A stretch of 54,014 nt of DNA, from NCBI RefSeq assembly GCF_001659685.2, contig NZ_LXYE02000043.1, positions 1-54,014 of the forward strand, in the 5' to 3' direction. The first letter of the stretch is position 1, and each line of letters starts with the position of its first letter. The notes under the pieces are model-generated. The model did no database searches. It was not told where the DNA came from and saw only the letters and a list, made by a program, of their open reading frames with translations. Below are positions 43,171 through 51,810 of the stretch, piece after piece. Position numbers and translations under genes: made by a program. This stretch comes from Labilibacter marinus (GTDB taxonomy: Bacteria > Bacteroidota > Bacteroidia > Bacteroidales > Marinilabiliaceae).

Positions 43171-45591
43171 CTAATAAATAGCAGGAAATTTACCTGGATT
43201 TGACTCACTCATAATATCATAAATGGCCTCGTAAACATCCTCCGCATTCGGGTTTGAGAAATAGTCTCCATCCGAACCAAAGGCAGGCCTGTGATCTTTT
43301 GCCGTTACGGTTCGTGGTGCTGCATCTAAATATTGAAATGCACCTGCCTTTTCTACCACCTGCTGCATCATAAAGCCCGTAGCTCCACCTGGCACATCCT
43401 CATCAAAGAAAACTATTCTATTTGTCTTTTTAACCGATTCCAATATTACGCCGTGTATATCAAAAGGTAATAAGGTTTGCACATCAATTAATTCAACAGA
43501 AATACCTATTTCTAACAACTGAGCAACGGCTTCTTGCGCAATTCTAACACATGAACCATAAGTAACTAAAGTTGCATCGTGGCCTACATGCAGAATTTCT
43601 GGTATACCTAGGGGCACATTAAAATCTCCAATATTTTCTGGACGAGGTTCCCTAATTCTATAACCATTTAAAGGTTCAATTACCAAAGCAGGGTCGTCGC
43701 CTTTGAGCAAGGTATTATACATACCTGCCGCTCGTGTCATATCCCTTGGCACACATACATAAACCCCTCGAATGGAGTTTATCACCATACTCAAAGGAGA
43801 ACCCGAATGCCAGATCCCCTCTAAACGATGACCGCGTGTTCGTACAATCATAGGTGCTTTTTGACCTCCTTTAGTTCTATAACGAAGCGTTGCCAAATCA
43901 TCACTCATGGTTTGCAAACCATACATGATATAATCGAAGTACTGAATTTCGGCAATGGGACGTAAACCACGCAAAGCCAATCCCAAACCAGTTCCAATAA
44001 TGGTTGTTTCACGAATACCCTCATCCCAAATGCGCAATGCTCCATGCTTCTTCTGCAAATTTTCCATGGATTGATTGACACCACCCAATACGCCTGTATC
44101 TTCTCCAAAGGTGACCAATTCAGGAATATTACTGAATAAAGCATCAAAATTATCTCGCAGAATTTCTCGTCCTGGAACTTTTACTGGTTCTGCATGATAT
44201 TTTGGAGGTACAACAGGAACATTTATCGCTGCCTTATCATCCTCCGCATATAATCTATCATTGTACATGATATGGGCACTCTCACGATATGCTGAAATCC
44301 ACCGTTGCAAGTTCTCCTTTAAACTATCTGGCTTAGCACAAGTATGACAGATATGACGAAGTATCTTTCGGGCGGTGGATAAAATCTCTTTTCGATTAAG
44401 CGAGTATGCACTTCTTAATCCATTGATTAAGTTTTTAATCTTGTTATCGTTAATGCCCGAGCAAATACACGATTTTGATTCTATCAGATGAATTAAACTA
44501 TCTCTTTCTTTATTTAGTGTGCCAATAAATTGTTTCCATGCTTTCTTTTGCGCATCCTTTGCTTCCTCCGAAGCGTTTTTTTCAATCTGCCCACATTCTT
44601 CCGAAGTAGCAATACCTCGTTCAATCATCCATGCTTTCATCTTAAGCAAACAATCAAAATCAATTTCCCATTGCAAACGCTCTTCTGACTTGTATCGTTC
44701 ATGCGAACCTGAAGTAGAATGACCTACAGGCTGTGTAATCTCATCCACATGAAACAAAACGGGCACATGCTCCTTACGACATTTAGCTATACCCTCTTCG
44801 TATGCCTGACATAAACCAGCGTAATCCCAACCTTTTAATTTATAGATAATGATTCCTGTTGTATCCTTCACGCCTTTCTCAAGCCCTTTTAATACTTCGG
44901 AAATACTTTCTTTTGCTGTCTGTACTTTTTTAGGAACCGAGATACCATAACCATCGTCCCAAACAGACATGGCCATAGGTATTTGATGAACGGCTGCGGC
45001 ATTCATGGTTTCAAAAAAGTGCCCTTCGGAAGTACTGGCATCACCAATTGTTCCAAAAGCAACTTCGTTACCATCATGACTAAATTTATCGAATTGTTTT
45101 AAAGCAGGATTATTACGGTAAAGCTTCGAGGCAAAAGCCAATCCAACCAATCGAGGCATTTGACCTGCTGTAGGCGAAATATCTGATGAAGTGCACTTGA
45201 TGTCGGCAATATTCTTCCAATCACCATTATCGTTTATAGTGCGCGTTCCAAAATGGTTATTAAATGAGCGACCTCCATTATCAGGATTTAGTTCAGTGTC
45301 TGTTTCTCCATATAAAGATGCGAAAAATTCAACAGGCTTTGTCATACCTGCAGCCAGCATAAAAGTTTGGTCGCGATAATAACCAGAACGCCAATCTCCT
45401 GCTTTAAACTGCTTAGCCATGGCTATCTGTGCCACTTCCTTTCCATCACCAAAAATACCGAATTTAGCTTTACCATTCAGCACTTCTCTCCTACCTATCA
45501 AACTTAAGTTACGACTTAAATGGCCTATACGGTAATCCTCTAATACCTCCTTTTTAAACTCCTCAAAACTGATTTCTGAATTCGATATCAT
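43171..45591 (-). CDS. 2-oxoacid dehydrogenase E1, fused alpha and beta subunits
   Basis: An 806-residue thiamine-diphosphate enzyme. The N-terminal half is E1-alpha (GDASTSEGHFFETMNAAAVH is the ThDP/Mg motif near residue 190; HYRYKS-like GSHERYKSEERL near 297). A linker with several cysteines spans about 355-450. The C-terminal half is E1-beta (VTFGEDTGVLGG, GIRETTIIGTGLGLALRGLRPIAEI, then VTYGSCVRIAQEAV and FDEDVPGGATGFM). Such fusions are typical of Bacteroidota and act on pyruvate or branched-chain 2-oxoacids with E2/E3 proteins, which are not in the window. The substrate is therefore uncertain, branched-chain 2-oxoacids being the more common annotation. Confidence 0.92.
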   Translation of the reverse strand: MISNSEISFEEFKKEVLEDYRIGHLSRNLSLIGRREVLNGKAKFGIFGDGKEVAQIAMAKQFKAGDWRSGYYRDQTFMLAAGMTKPVEFFASLYGETDTELNPDNGGRSFNNHFGTRTINDNGDWKNIADIKCTSSDISPTAGQMPRLVGLAFASKLYRNNPALKQFDKFSHDGNEVAFGTIGDASTSEGHFFETMNAAAVHQIPMAMSVWDDGYGISVPKKVQTAKESISEVLKGLEKGVKDTTGIIIYKLKGWDYAGLCQAYEEGIAKCRKEHVPVLFHVDEITQPVGHSTSGSHERYKSEERLQWEIDFDCLLKMKAWMIERGIATSEECGQIEKNASEEAKDAQKKAWKQFIGTLNKERDSLIHLIESKSCICSGINDNKIKNLINGLRSAYSLNRKEILSTARKILRHICHTCAKPDSLKENLQRWISAYRESAHIMYNDRLYAEDDKAAINVPVVPPKYHAEPVKVPGREILRDNFDALFSNIPELVTFGEDTGVLGGVNQSMENLQKKHGALRIWDEGIRETTIIGTGLGLALRGLRPIAEIQYFDYIMYGLQTMSDDLATLRYRTKGGQKAPMIVRTRGHRLEGIWHSGSPLSMVINSIRGVYVCVPRDMTRAAGMYNTLLKGDDPALVIEPLNGYRIREPRPENIGDFNVPLGIPEILHVGHDATLVTYGSCVRIAQEAVAQLLEIGISVELIDVQTLLPFDIHGVILESVKKTNRIVFFDEDVPGGATGFMMQQVVEKAGAFQYLDAAPRTVTAKDHRPAFGSDGDYFSNPNAEDVYEAIYDIMSESNPGKFPAIY

Positions 45592-45673
45592 ATCTTATTT
45601 ATAGACTTTTAGATTTTAGACATACTAATTCCTTTAACCTTAAAGGAACTAATAAAAACATCTTTGATTTCAC

Positions 45674-45681
45674 CAAAAATA
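45674..45681 (-). promoter_or_regulatory. Candidate -7 box of the E1 gene
   Basis: Minus strand reads TATTTTTG, giving a leader of about 75 nt before the ATG at 45591. No -33 TTG at usual spacing. Confidence 0.4.
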
Positions 45682-45839
45682 TTTAAAAACTAAATTTTTA
45701 CCCGACAGAACAAAGCTAATAAGAATAATTCTAAATAAAGCTAACTTGTGTCACCTCTTTGTTTCTCAGTTTTGAAACATATTTTGCCTCACTTTGTTTA
45801 CTTTATACGAAGTATTTACAGTTAAAAATTTGTGTCAAA

Positions 45840-45871
45840 TTCGGGATAAGAAGTAAAAAAACTTATTTTTG
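45840..45871 (+). promoter_or_regulatory. Promoter of the small membrane protein gene
   Basis: TTCG (45840-45843), a near-match to the -33 TTTG, and TATTTTTG (45864-45871) 20 nt later, 28 nt before the ATG at 45900. Confidence 0.55.
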
Positions 45872-45899
45872 CGCATTCAATTTATAAAATCAAGAAGCT

Positions 45900-46145
45900 A
45901 TGTTTTTGAAGGTATTATTGCTAAGTGTTGTGTTGATTGGGATAGTTTTTGTTTTGATGGCAATTGGCATTTTAATAAAAAAGGGAGGTAAATTTCCTAA
46001 TCTTCATATTGGAAGTAATAAAGAGATGCAGAAAAGAGGTATTTCGTGTGCTACTACGCAAGATAGACAAGCACAAAAACCTACTATAAAAATTAAGCCC
46101 TTACATTTAGGTGGAGAAGGTGATAGCCATAGCTTAAGCTGCTAA
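45900..46145 (+). CDS. Conserved short membrane protein with Cys tail
   Basis: An 81-residue protein with one N-terminal membrane helix (about 3-26, VLLLSVVLIGIVFVLMAIG) and a conserved-looking cytoplasmic tail GGKFPNLHIGSNKEMQKRGISC, then ATTQDRQAQK, ending with a second cysteine SLSC. Short membrane proteins with the GGKFPN..I..N..M/L..KGI.C pattern are common in Bacteroidota and have no known function. It has its own promoter and a strong terminator, so it is a monocistronic gene. Confidence 0.85.
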   Translation: MFLKVLLLSVVLIGIVFVLMAIGILIKKGGKFPNLHIGSNKEMQKRGISCATTQDRQAQKPTIKIKPLHLGGEGDSHSLSC

Positions 46146-46162
46146 AAACATTAATCACATAA

Positions 46163-46208
46163 AAAAACCTTATACTACTGAATCAGTTTTCAGTAGTATA
46201 AGGTTTTT
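46163..46208. terminator. Bidirectional intrinsic terminator, 20-bp perfect stem
   Basis: 46163-46182 pairs without mismatch with 46189-46208 around a 6-nt loop. A-run before and T-run after the stem let it act on both strands, between the converging small membrane protein and lipoprotein genes. Confidence 0.9.
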
Positions 46209-46229
46209 CTCGTTCAAGACTTCTTTGTT

Positions 46230-46607
46230 TTATCGTCCATTATTGATATGAAAATCATCGGGATGAACAATTATTTCCTTATTCAATACATCCCCATTTG
46301 AAGATCTAAACTTTCTTGTTTTAACTAATTCTGTAGCAGTTTCAATCCAAACATACCTATGCCTCGAATAAACTTTCTTCATACTATTAGCAGGAACATA
46401 GGTAACAGCACCAATTACGTCAATATCAGTATCACCATCTTCGAAATGCTCAATTTCCTGATTATCGTAGTATACCTTTAAGGCAAAATTACAATGGTTC
46501 TCAATTCGAATCCTGTAATTCAAATCATCATCTTTTCGGCAACTTGATAGCCATACAATAAATAGAAATGCTGCTGCAATTTTAAGTTTAGTGTAAATGT
46601 GTTTCAT
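46230..46607 (-). CDS. Small lipoprotein, hypothetical
   Basis: A 125-residue protein with a lipoprotein signal ending WLSSC (Cys23) and a short beta-rich body: YRIRIENHCNFALKVYYDNQ, VIGAVTYVPANSMKKVYS and HRYVWIETA. It contains a charged linker after the lipidated cysteine (RKDDD). No family is recognised; the body could be a small immunoglobulin-like fold. It is a single gene between ApbE and a bidirectional terminator. Confidence 0.8.
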   Translation of the reverse strand: MKHIYTKLKIAAAFLFIVWLSSCRKDDDLNYRIRIENHCNFALKVYYDNQEIEHFEDGDTDIDVIGAVTYVPANSMKKVYSRHRYVWIETATELVKTRKFRSSNGDVLNKEIIVHPDDFHINNGR

Positions 46608-46670
46608 GGCTTGAGTTTTTTATGATTTGTTAACACAAACCAAATACCATGCCACTCAATACCAACCTTA

Positions 46671-47672
46671 TTATTTTACTATAAATTGCTCAAAGCCCTC
46701 GGTATATTTCACCTTATTTTCACCTTTCTTATCTACATATATAAAGTAGCCCTCTATTTTAGGTAGTGATTGAATTACATTCATGCTTTTTTCTAAACCC
46801 ATGACCATACAAGCGGTAGCATAAGCATCTGCAGTCATACAGTCGGATGCAATTATAGAGGCACTTAATATGGAATGTTGCACAGGATAACCTGTTTTAG
46901 GATCGATGGTATGCGCATACTTTTTACCATCTTTTACATAAAAATTACGGTAATTACCGCTAGTGGCCAAACCTACATCACTTAAGGACAATACATCTTG
47001 CAATTCTCTTTTTAAGGCAGCTTTATCATCAATAGGTTTATCAATACCTACTCGCCAAGAAATACCTTTATGATTAACTCCGTGCGCTCTTATTTCACCA
47101 CCTATTTCAACCATAAAATTCTCAATACCTTCTGATGCTAAATAATCAGCCACAACATCTACTCCAAAACCTTTGGCAATAGCACTGGCATCAATAATAA
47201 TTCCAGGTTTATCTTTATTTAATTGCTCACCATTAAGCTGAACCATATTCATGCCCACATTCAACATTAAGGAATCTATCCGTTCTGGAGTCACCTCATC
47301 TTCCTTTTTAAATCCGAATCCCCAAGCATTTACCAATGGTCCAACAGTCATATCAAAAGCTCCATCTGTATTTTTAAAAACCTTTTGACCACTTAAAAAA
47401 ACCTTCTTCAGCATTTCATCTACAGGAGCACCCGTTTCACTATAGTTAAATTTACTGATGGTAGAAGTATCCTTATAAGTAGACAATGACCAATCTACTT
47501 TATTTAATTGCTCAACTACACCTTTATCTAAAGTGTCATTTTCCTGCAGAGGTTGATATATAATATTGTAGTAGGTACCAAAAATTCCACCTTGCATTTT
47601 TTGATATGCATGCTCTTGGAGTTGGCACGACAAAAATAGAATGGAAATCGTTATAACAATTAAATACTTCAT
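46671..47672 (-). CDS. apbE: FAD:protein FMN transferase (ApbE), lipoprotein
   Basis: A 333-residue ApbE with a lipoprotein signal (LFLSC) and the family features DGAFDMTVGPLVNAWGFG near 100, IIDASAIAKGFGVDVVADYL near 160, the MVEIGGEIRAHG motif near 190 and HTIDPKTGYPVQ near 255. It uses FAD to attach FMN to threonines of periplasmic proteins such as NqrB/NqrC or RnfG. No acceptor gene is in the window. Complete promoter at 47699-47729. Confidence 0.95.
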   Translation of the reverse strand: MKYLIVITISILFLSCQLQEHAYQKMQGGIFGTYYNIIYQPLQENDTLDKGVVEQLNKVDWSLSTYKDTSTISKFNYSETGAPVDEMLKKVFLSGQKVFKNTDGAFDMTVGPLVNAWGFGFKKEDEVTPERIDSLMLNVGMNMVQLNGEQLNKDKPGIIIDASAIAKGFGVDVVADYLASEGIENFMVEIGGEIRAHGVNHKGISWRVGIDKPIDDKAALKRELQDVLSLSDVGLATSGNYRNFYVKDGKKYAHTIDPKTGYPVQHSILSASIIASDCMTADAYATACMVMGLEKSMNVIQSLPKIEGYFIYVDKKGENKVKYTEGFEQFIVK

Positions 47673-47698
47673 TTTAGATGATTTTGGAATTAATAGTG

Positions 47699-47729
47699 CA
47701 AAAGTAATGCAATCTACATCTTAAGCAAA
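47699..47729 (-). promoter_or_regulatory. Promoter of apbE (-7 TACTTTTG, -33 TTTG)
   Basis: Minus strand: TTTG (47726-47729), 19-nt spacer, TACTTTTG (47699-47706), then about 26 nt to the ATG. Both boxes and the spacing fit the Bacteroidota consensus. Confidence 0.75.
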
Positions 47730-47938
47730 GTACTTTAATTATCAGACAAACTAGTTCCTTCTTAAATTTTTCACTCTATACACACTAGCTAAAAACTTTA
47801 TACGTTTTCATTTGTATAAGTATCAACACAACAACGATTAACACAACATAAAACTGGCATGGTCAGTGCATATAATTTGGTCATTACCACATTAATTCAA
47901 TTTGCATTGGCTATCAAAGTTTTGCTATTTTAGAACAA

Positions 47939-48796
47939 ATGAAACAACTTACCCTAATAGTCTTCTTAGCTATTGCTGTGCCTTTTAGTATGGCATCCAA
48001 GAATAAGGATAAACCAACTTTATTGGTTGGTTTTTACGGTGGTATTAATTTCACTCAGCCAACTGCCATTACTTCTCACCATGTAAATACATCTTTATTC
48101 GGAAATCCAACTTATTATGGGAAAGAATATAATTCAACAGGTTCCAATATTGGAAATCAGTTTGGCTTTGTGATGTTTTACCCTGCTTTTGGAAACCTTC
48201 ATGTCGGTTTGCTTCCCTCCTATTCTGGTTATAAATACACTTATAAAACCCAACAGAATTGGAATGAAACAAGTGGAGCTACATTACTAAACACGACTGA
48301 ACACACCCAGAAATTAAGATACTTTGAGATTCCTGCGGTAGTTCGTTATTACATTGGAACAGCTAAAGTAAAACCATACGTGGAGGGAATTATTTCTTAC
48401 GGACTATTGCTTAATGCCAACAAAACTGCCGACACTGAGTATACCAGAACCAACGGCTCCTACTCATCGGTGGTACAAAATACTTCGCTCAAATCTGATT
48501 ACAGCAATAGTTATATTAAAAGCAAATTCGATATTGGCTTTGGAGGTGGTATTTCTTACGATTTTAATCAAATTATAATCATGCTTGGTGCATCGTATAC
48601 ACAAGGATTACACCATATCAATAATGAGAAAAATAGATATGCTAACGATTTATTTGTAGGAAGTACATATGATGTGCAAGACAACCTAAACTTAAATGCC
48701 ATCAAAGTCAATCTTTCGCTTGTATTCCCTATTAATAAAATAACCAAACGTTCCGAAGTTGAGTGCAACTACTTTAGAAAAAGCAGAAAAAAATAA
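47939..48796 (+). CDS. Outer membrane beta-barrel protein (PorT-like)
   Basis: A 285-residue protein with a signal peptide (ending SMASK) and alternating amphipathic strands typical of an eight- to ten-stranded barrel: LLVGFYGGINFTQP, GNQFGFVMFYP, LRYFEIPAVVRYYIG, KPYVEGIISYGLLLN and the closing LNAIKVNLSLVFPI. The EIPAVVRYY strand is characteristic of PorT-type Bacteroidota barrels. A short polar tail follows the last strand. A lipoprotein gene follows after 27 bp. Confidence 0.85.
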   Translation: MKQLTLIVFLAIAVPFSMASKNKDKPTLLVGFYGGINFTQPTAITSHHVNTSLFGNPTYYGKEYNSTGSNIGNQFGFVMFYPAFGNLHVGLLPSYSGYKYTYKTQQNWNETSGATLLNTTEHTQKLRYFEIPAVVRYYIGTAKVKPYVEGIISYGLLLNANKTADTEYTRTNGSYSSVVQNTSLKSDYSNSYIKSKFDIGFGGGISYDFNQIIIMLGASYTQGLHHINNEKNRYANDLFVGSTYDVQDNLNLNAIKVNLSLVFPINKITKRSEVECNYFRKSRKK

Positions 48797-48823
48797 TTTC
48801 TCTACTAAAAAAACACCAAAATA

Positions 48824-50023
48824 ATGAAGCAATTATATATACCTCTATTCATAGGACTGTTGTTAGTAGCCTGCGATATTAAAGACAATTCCGTTTCTCC
48901 AAATTATAATTTCACACACGTTTATGTAGATGAAGATGCAAGTAATGCCTACTATCCCGTTGATGCCATGGAAGCAAGCGATGGGAGTATCATTATCTTA
49001 TCGGCATTAACCAACACTTTAAATACAAATTATCCTACCATTCAAATTATAAAAACTAGCGCCAGCGGTCAGCTTATTTGGCAAACAAATGTAGATCCTG
49101 CCTTTGTAAGCCCTGTACCTAATCTTATGCAAATTGGTAATGCAATACAGTTTATTTGCATGGATGATAATTCCTTTAAAACGAAGCTGATGAATATTAA
49201 CCTTTCTACAGGCATGGTAAATGAAATTGGTGAAAATGAAAAAACTTATCCACTCGCTGCTCACTACGCCGAAACAAGCAATTCTATAGTTGTATTGTCG
49301 TATGATGGATTAGGTACAAACACCATTATAAGCGGCTACACACCTGCAATGGGTTTAACATTTAGAGAAAGTACGCCAACCAATAAAGACTTTTCTTACG
49401 ATATATTTCAACATCTGAAAAAGCAAGGGAACCCTTTCCCATTTTTCATCAACTCATTTGAAAATAGTGGCTCAACTTATTATAGCGTAAATGCATTTTC
49501 TAACTATACTCTATCCTTGCTTTTTGTAAATCACAGTAGCGGAACCATTAGTGGCCGCGTTAATGGCTATCAAGAACTAGGTGGAATTGCAGCTTCTATA
49601 AATAAGAGCAATGACCTTTTTGCTGTGGCAGAATCTCATTTTAACACAGGAGAGATTTCGATTAATACGGAAGCTTCTATAGATATTAACGGAACCCAAA
49701 ATGTAACACAACTAAACGCCTTGGGTTTTCCTGAATTAACTTCAGATTCTAATGTGAAGATTATAAAAGAAACCATCAATGAGAAGGAGCTTTTGATTTA
49801 TGCAGCTACCACTAAAACAAACCAGTTGGCTTTGTACTTTTTTGATGCGCTTAGTAATGAATTGTTACATACAGAGTATCTTGGCCACACCAATCCGGTA
49901 GAGATTAGTAGCTTTTTTAAGGCTAATGATGATGGTTTAGTTATTACAGGAAAAACATGGGTTGCAGGACGATATCAGCGGGTTATTCTTTTTAAGGTAG
50001 CGACGGATAAAATAAAGTTATAA
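48824..50023 (+). CDS. Lipoprotein with beta-propeller-like body, hypothetical
   Basis: A 399-residue lipoprotein (signal ending LLLVAC, Cys17) with a beta-rich body. Segments such as DASDGSIIILSAL-like at 48-58 (DGSIIILSAL), SGQLIWQTNV and SFFKANDDGLVITGKTW recall repeated strands of beta-propeller domains (DGG/VxxGxT), but clear repeats were not aligned. No enzymatic motif. It is 27 bp downstream of the beta-barrel gene, so the two may form an outer-membrane pair. Confidence 0.8.
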   Translation: MKQLYIPLFIGLLLVACDIKDNSVSPNYNFTHVYVDEDASNAYYPVDAMEASDGSIIILSALTNTLNTNYPTIQIIKTSASGQLIWQTNVDPAFVSPVPNLMQIGNAIQFICMDDNSFKTKLMNINLSTGMVNEIGENEKTYPLAAHYAETSNSIVVLSYDGLGTNTIISGYTPAMGLTFRESTPTNKDFSYDIFQHLKKQGNPFPFFINSFENSGSTYYSVNAFSNYTLSLLFVNHSSGTISGRVNGYQELGGIAASINKSNDLFAVAESHFNTGEISINTEASIDINGTQNVTQLNALGFPELTSDSNVKIIKETINEKELLIYAATTKTNQLALYFFDALSNELLHTEYLGHTNPVEISSFFKANDDGLVITGKTWVAGRYQRVILFKVATDKIKL

Positions 50024-50026
50024 AAA

Positions 50027-50073
50027 AGTCAACAGTTGGCAGTTAGTAAAACTCTAACCAAAAACTGTTGACT
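50027..50073 (+). terminator. Hairpin after the lipoprotein gene, repeat-like
   Basis: AGTCAACAGTT (50027-50037) pairs exactly with AACTGTTGACT (50063-50073), with an inner GTTAG/CTAAC stem. No T tract. The sequence, with GGCAGTTAG and the following GAGAACTGAGC, resembles intergenic repetitive sequence of this phylum. Confidence 0.5.
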
Positions 50074-50091
50074 AAGCGCTGAGAACTGAGC

Positions 50092-51741
50092 TTACTTCTT
50101 CACAATAACCTTTCCGGTTTCGCGATATTGATCGGTGCTAACAGAATATAAATACTGACCCGATGGTATAGAGGCTACGTTTAAACGGAAGTTTTGAACG
50201 CCATAATTCAAGCTGGTGAGTTGCTTTTGGAATACTACTCTACCGTTCACATCAAATATTTTAATGACGGAATTACCTGGCATCAGCATATTAAACTGTA
50301 TGGTTAAAATACTGGAAACTGGATTTGGAAAGGCATAGGCTTTTACATTCATAGCTTCCAACTCCTTTACGCCTATATCTAATCCAAAAATATCAATTCT
50401 GTTATCTATGAACTTATCAAAACGGGCTACTTCCAAAGTTTCTTTACTGGCTCCAAACCAGTCTTGCAACACAGAAGTGTAAACCTGACGATAGTCCACC
50501 TGAAACTTCATATTACCGCCCTTTAAGTCTGTTAAATCGGGGTTGTCTCCTACGACTTGGCTTTTCACACCCTTACCAAAAACAAACACTGGTGTGGATG
50601 TTCCATGATCGGTACCGTAACTTTGGTTAGAATATACCCTACGCCCAAATTCAGTAAAGGTCATGGTTAAAACTTTGTCTTCGAGTCCAAGTTCTGCTAA
50701 GTCATCTTGAAAAGCTTTAATGGCAGATGAAAGATGATACATTAATGCAGCGTGAGTTCCCAGCGTAGCATCATGCTCTTCTACTTGGTTTCCGTGTGTA
50801 TCAAAACCACCCATACGACACATGAATATGCGTGTTTTACTTCCGCCTTTTAATAAACGAGCAATCAATCTTAACTGACCACTAAGCGGATTCTTTTTAT
50901 ATATAGATGGTGTAGGTGCAGGATATTCCGATGGATATTCAATAGAGGAGTTAGAACCACTGTCGTATACTTGTTTTAAGCGCTCGGCATATACATTCGA
51001 CATGCCTTCGAACTGCCAAAGGTATTCTAGCTCGTCGCCAGCATGACCTTCAGGTTTATAGAAAGTAGCATCATCTACTCCTACGCCATTAATTAAATCG
51101 TAAAAAGCGGCTGGACTTTGCACATTCAGGCCAACAGGAATGCCTTCTTCGCGATGAAAAGCCAATGACATGGCACTTCCCATCTCAATGGCAATGGGGT
51201 CCTTCATGGTATCACTTGGATAGGCATCCGGATAACCTGGATATTCTAAATCTAAAAATCGCCCCATCCAACCAGAAGCCACGTTAGCGTTATCTTCGGT
51301 TCCATCAAGCCCCATAAAAACCAAATCGCGCCCTCTAAAGTGGGAACCATTCATATCGGGGTAACCCACATTTTGAACCACCACAGCTTTACCCTCATCA
51401 TAAAGCTGCTTGAAATGTAACATATCCGGATGCAAACCAACCTGTCGGCTTTCGGGGATAGATTCATCTACATTAATATAACTTCTAGCACCATGATCCG
51501 GAATAGCAATATTGGCTCTGGCATCGTAATACTCGTTGTATTGACCAATGGGCACTAAGGAGTTTAATCCATCGTTACCGCCATGCAGCTGAATGAATAT
51601 CAACACGTTTTCGTTATCTCCCTCAAGGGAAGCTTGCGCAAAGGCGCCTTTGGATGTCATGGCGCGCAAAGGCACTCCACTTAATGCAATACTACCTGCA
51701 GTGGCAGCACCTATATTTCGTATAAAATTTCTTCGTTTCAT
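50092..51741 (-). CDS. DUF1501 protein with Tat-like signal and T9SS sorting domain
   Basis: A 549-residue protein starting at the ATG at 51741; an upstream ORF extension only adds MSLFCCFYTYF before it. The N-terminus MKRRNFIRNIGAATAG is a twin-arginine signal (RRNFIRN) followed by a hydrophobic stretch. The body is a DUF1501 (alkaline-phosphatase/sulfatase-like) domain with FIQLHGGNDGLNSLVP, MNGSHFRGRDLVFM, GFDTHGNQVEEH and TFTEFGRRVYSN. The last 80 residues are a T9SS sorting domain (AFPNPVSSILTIQF, IFDVNGRVVFQ, PSGQYLYSV, terminal VIVKK). Pairs with the DUF1800 gene at 51811. Catalytic role not known. Confidence 0.9.
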   Translation of the reverse strand: MKRRNFIRNIGAATAGSIALSGVPLRAMTSKGAFAQASLEGDNENVLIFIQLHGGNDGLNSLVPIGQYNEYYDARANIAIPDHGARSYINVDESIPESRQVGLHPDMLHFKQLYDEGKAVVVQNVGYPDMNGSHFRGRDLVFMGLDGTEDNANVASGWMGRFLDLEYPGYPDAYPSDTMKDPIAIEMGSAMSLAFHREEGIPVGLNVQSPAAFYDLINGVGVDDATFYKPEGHAGDELEYLWQFEGMSNVYAERLKQVYDSGSNSSIEYPSEYPAPTPSIYKKNPLSGQLRLIARLLKGGSKTRIFMCRMGGFDTHGNQVEEHDATLGTHAALMYHLSSAIKAFQDDLAELGLEDKVLTMTFTEFGRRVYSNQSYGTDHGTSTPVFVFGKGVKSQVVGDNPDLTDLKGGNMKFQVDYRQVYTSVLQDWFGASKETLEVARFDKFIDNRIDIFGLDIGVKELEAMNVKAYAFPNPVSSILTIQFNMLMPGNSVIKIFDVNGRVVFQKQLTSLNYGVQNFRLNVASIPSGQYLYSVSTDQYRETGKVIVKK

Positions 51742-51810
51742 AAAATAAGTATAAAAACAACAGAATAAAGACAACAGACTAAATCAGTCGTACTGTCTCT
51801 AAAACCCAAA

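Larger units (their letters stand above)
45592..45899. other. Divergent promoter region, E1 and small membrane protein genes
   Basis: 308 bp, no gene. It contains -7 boxes for both directions: TATTTTTG on minus (45674-45681) and TATTTTTG on plus (45864-45871). Confidence 0.6.

Noticed and set aside
46490-46515. tRNA-like TTCGAATC T-loop
   Set aside because: The motif lies within the coding strand of the lipoprotein gene and no acceptor, D or anticodon stem pairs around it.
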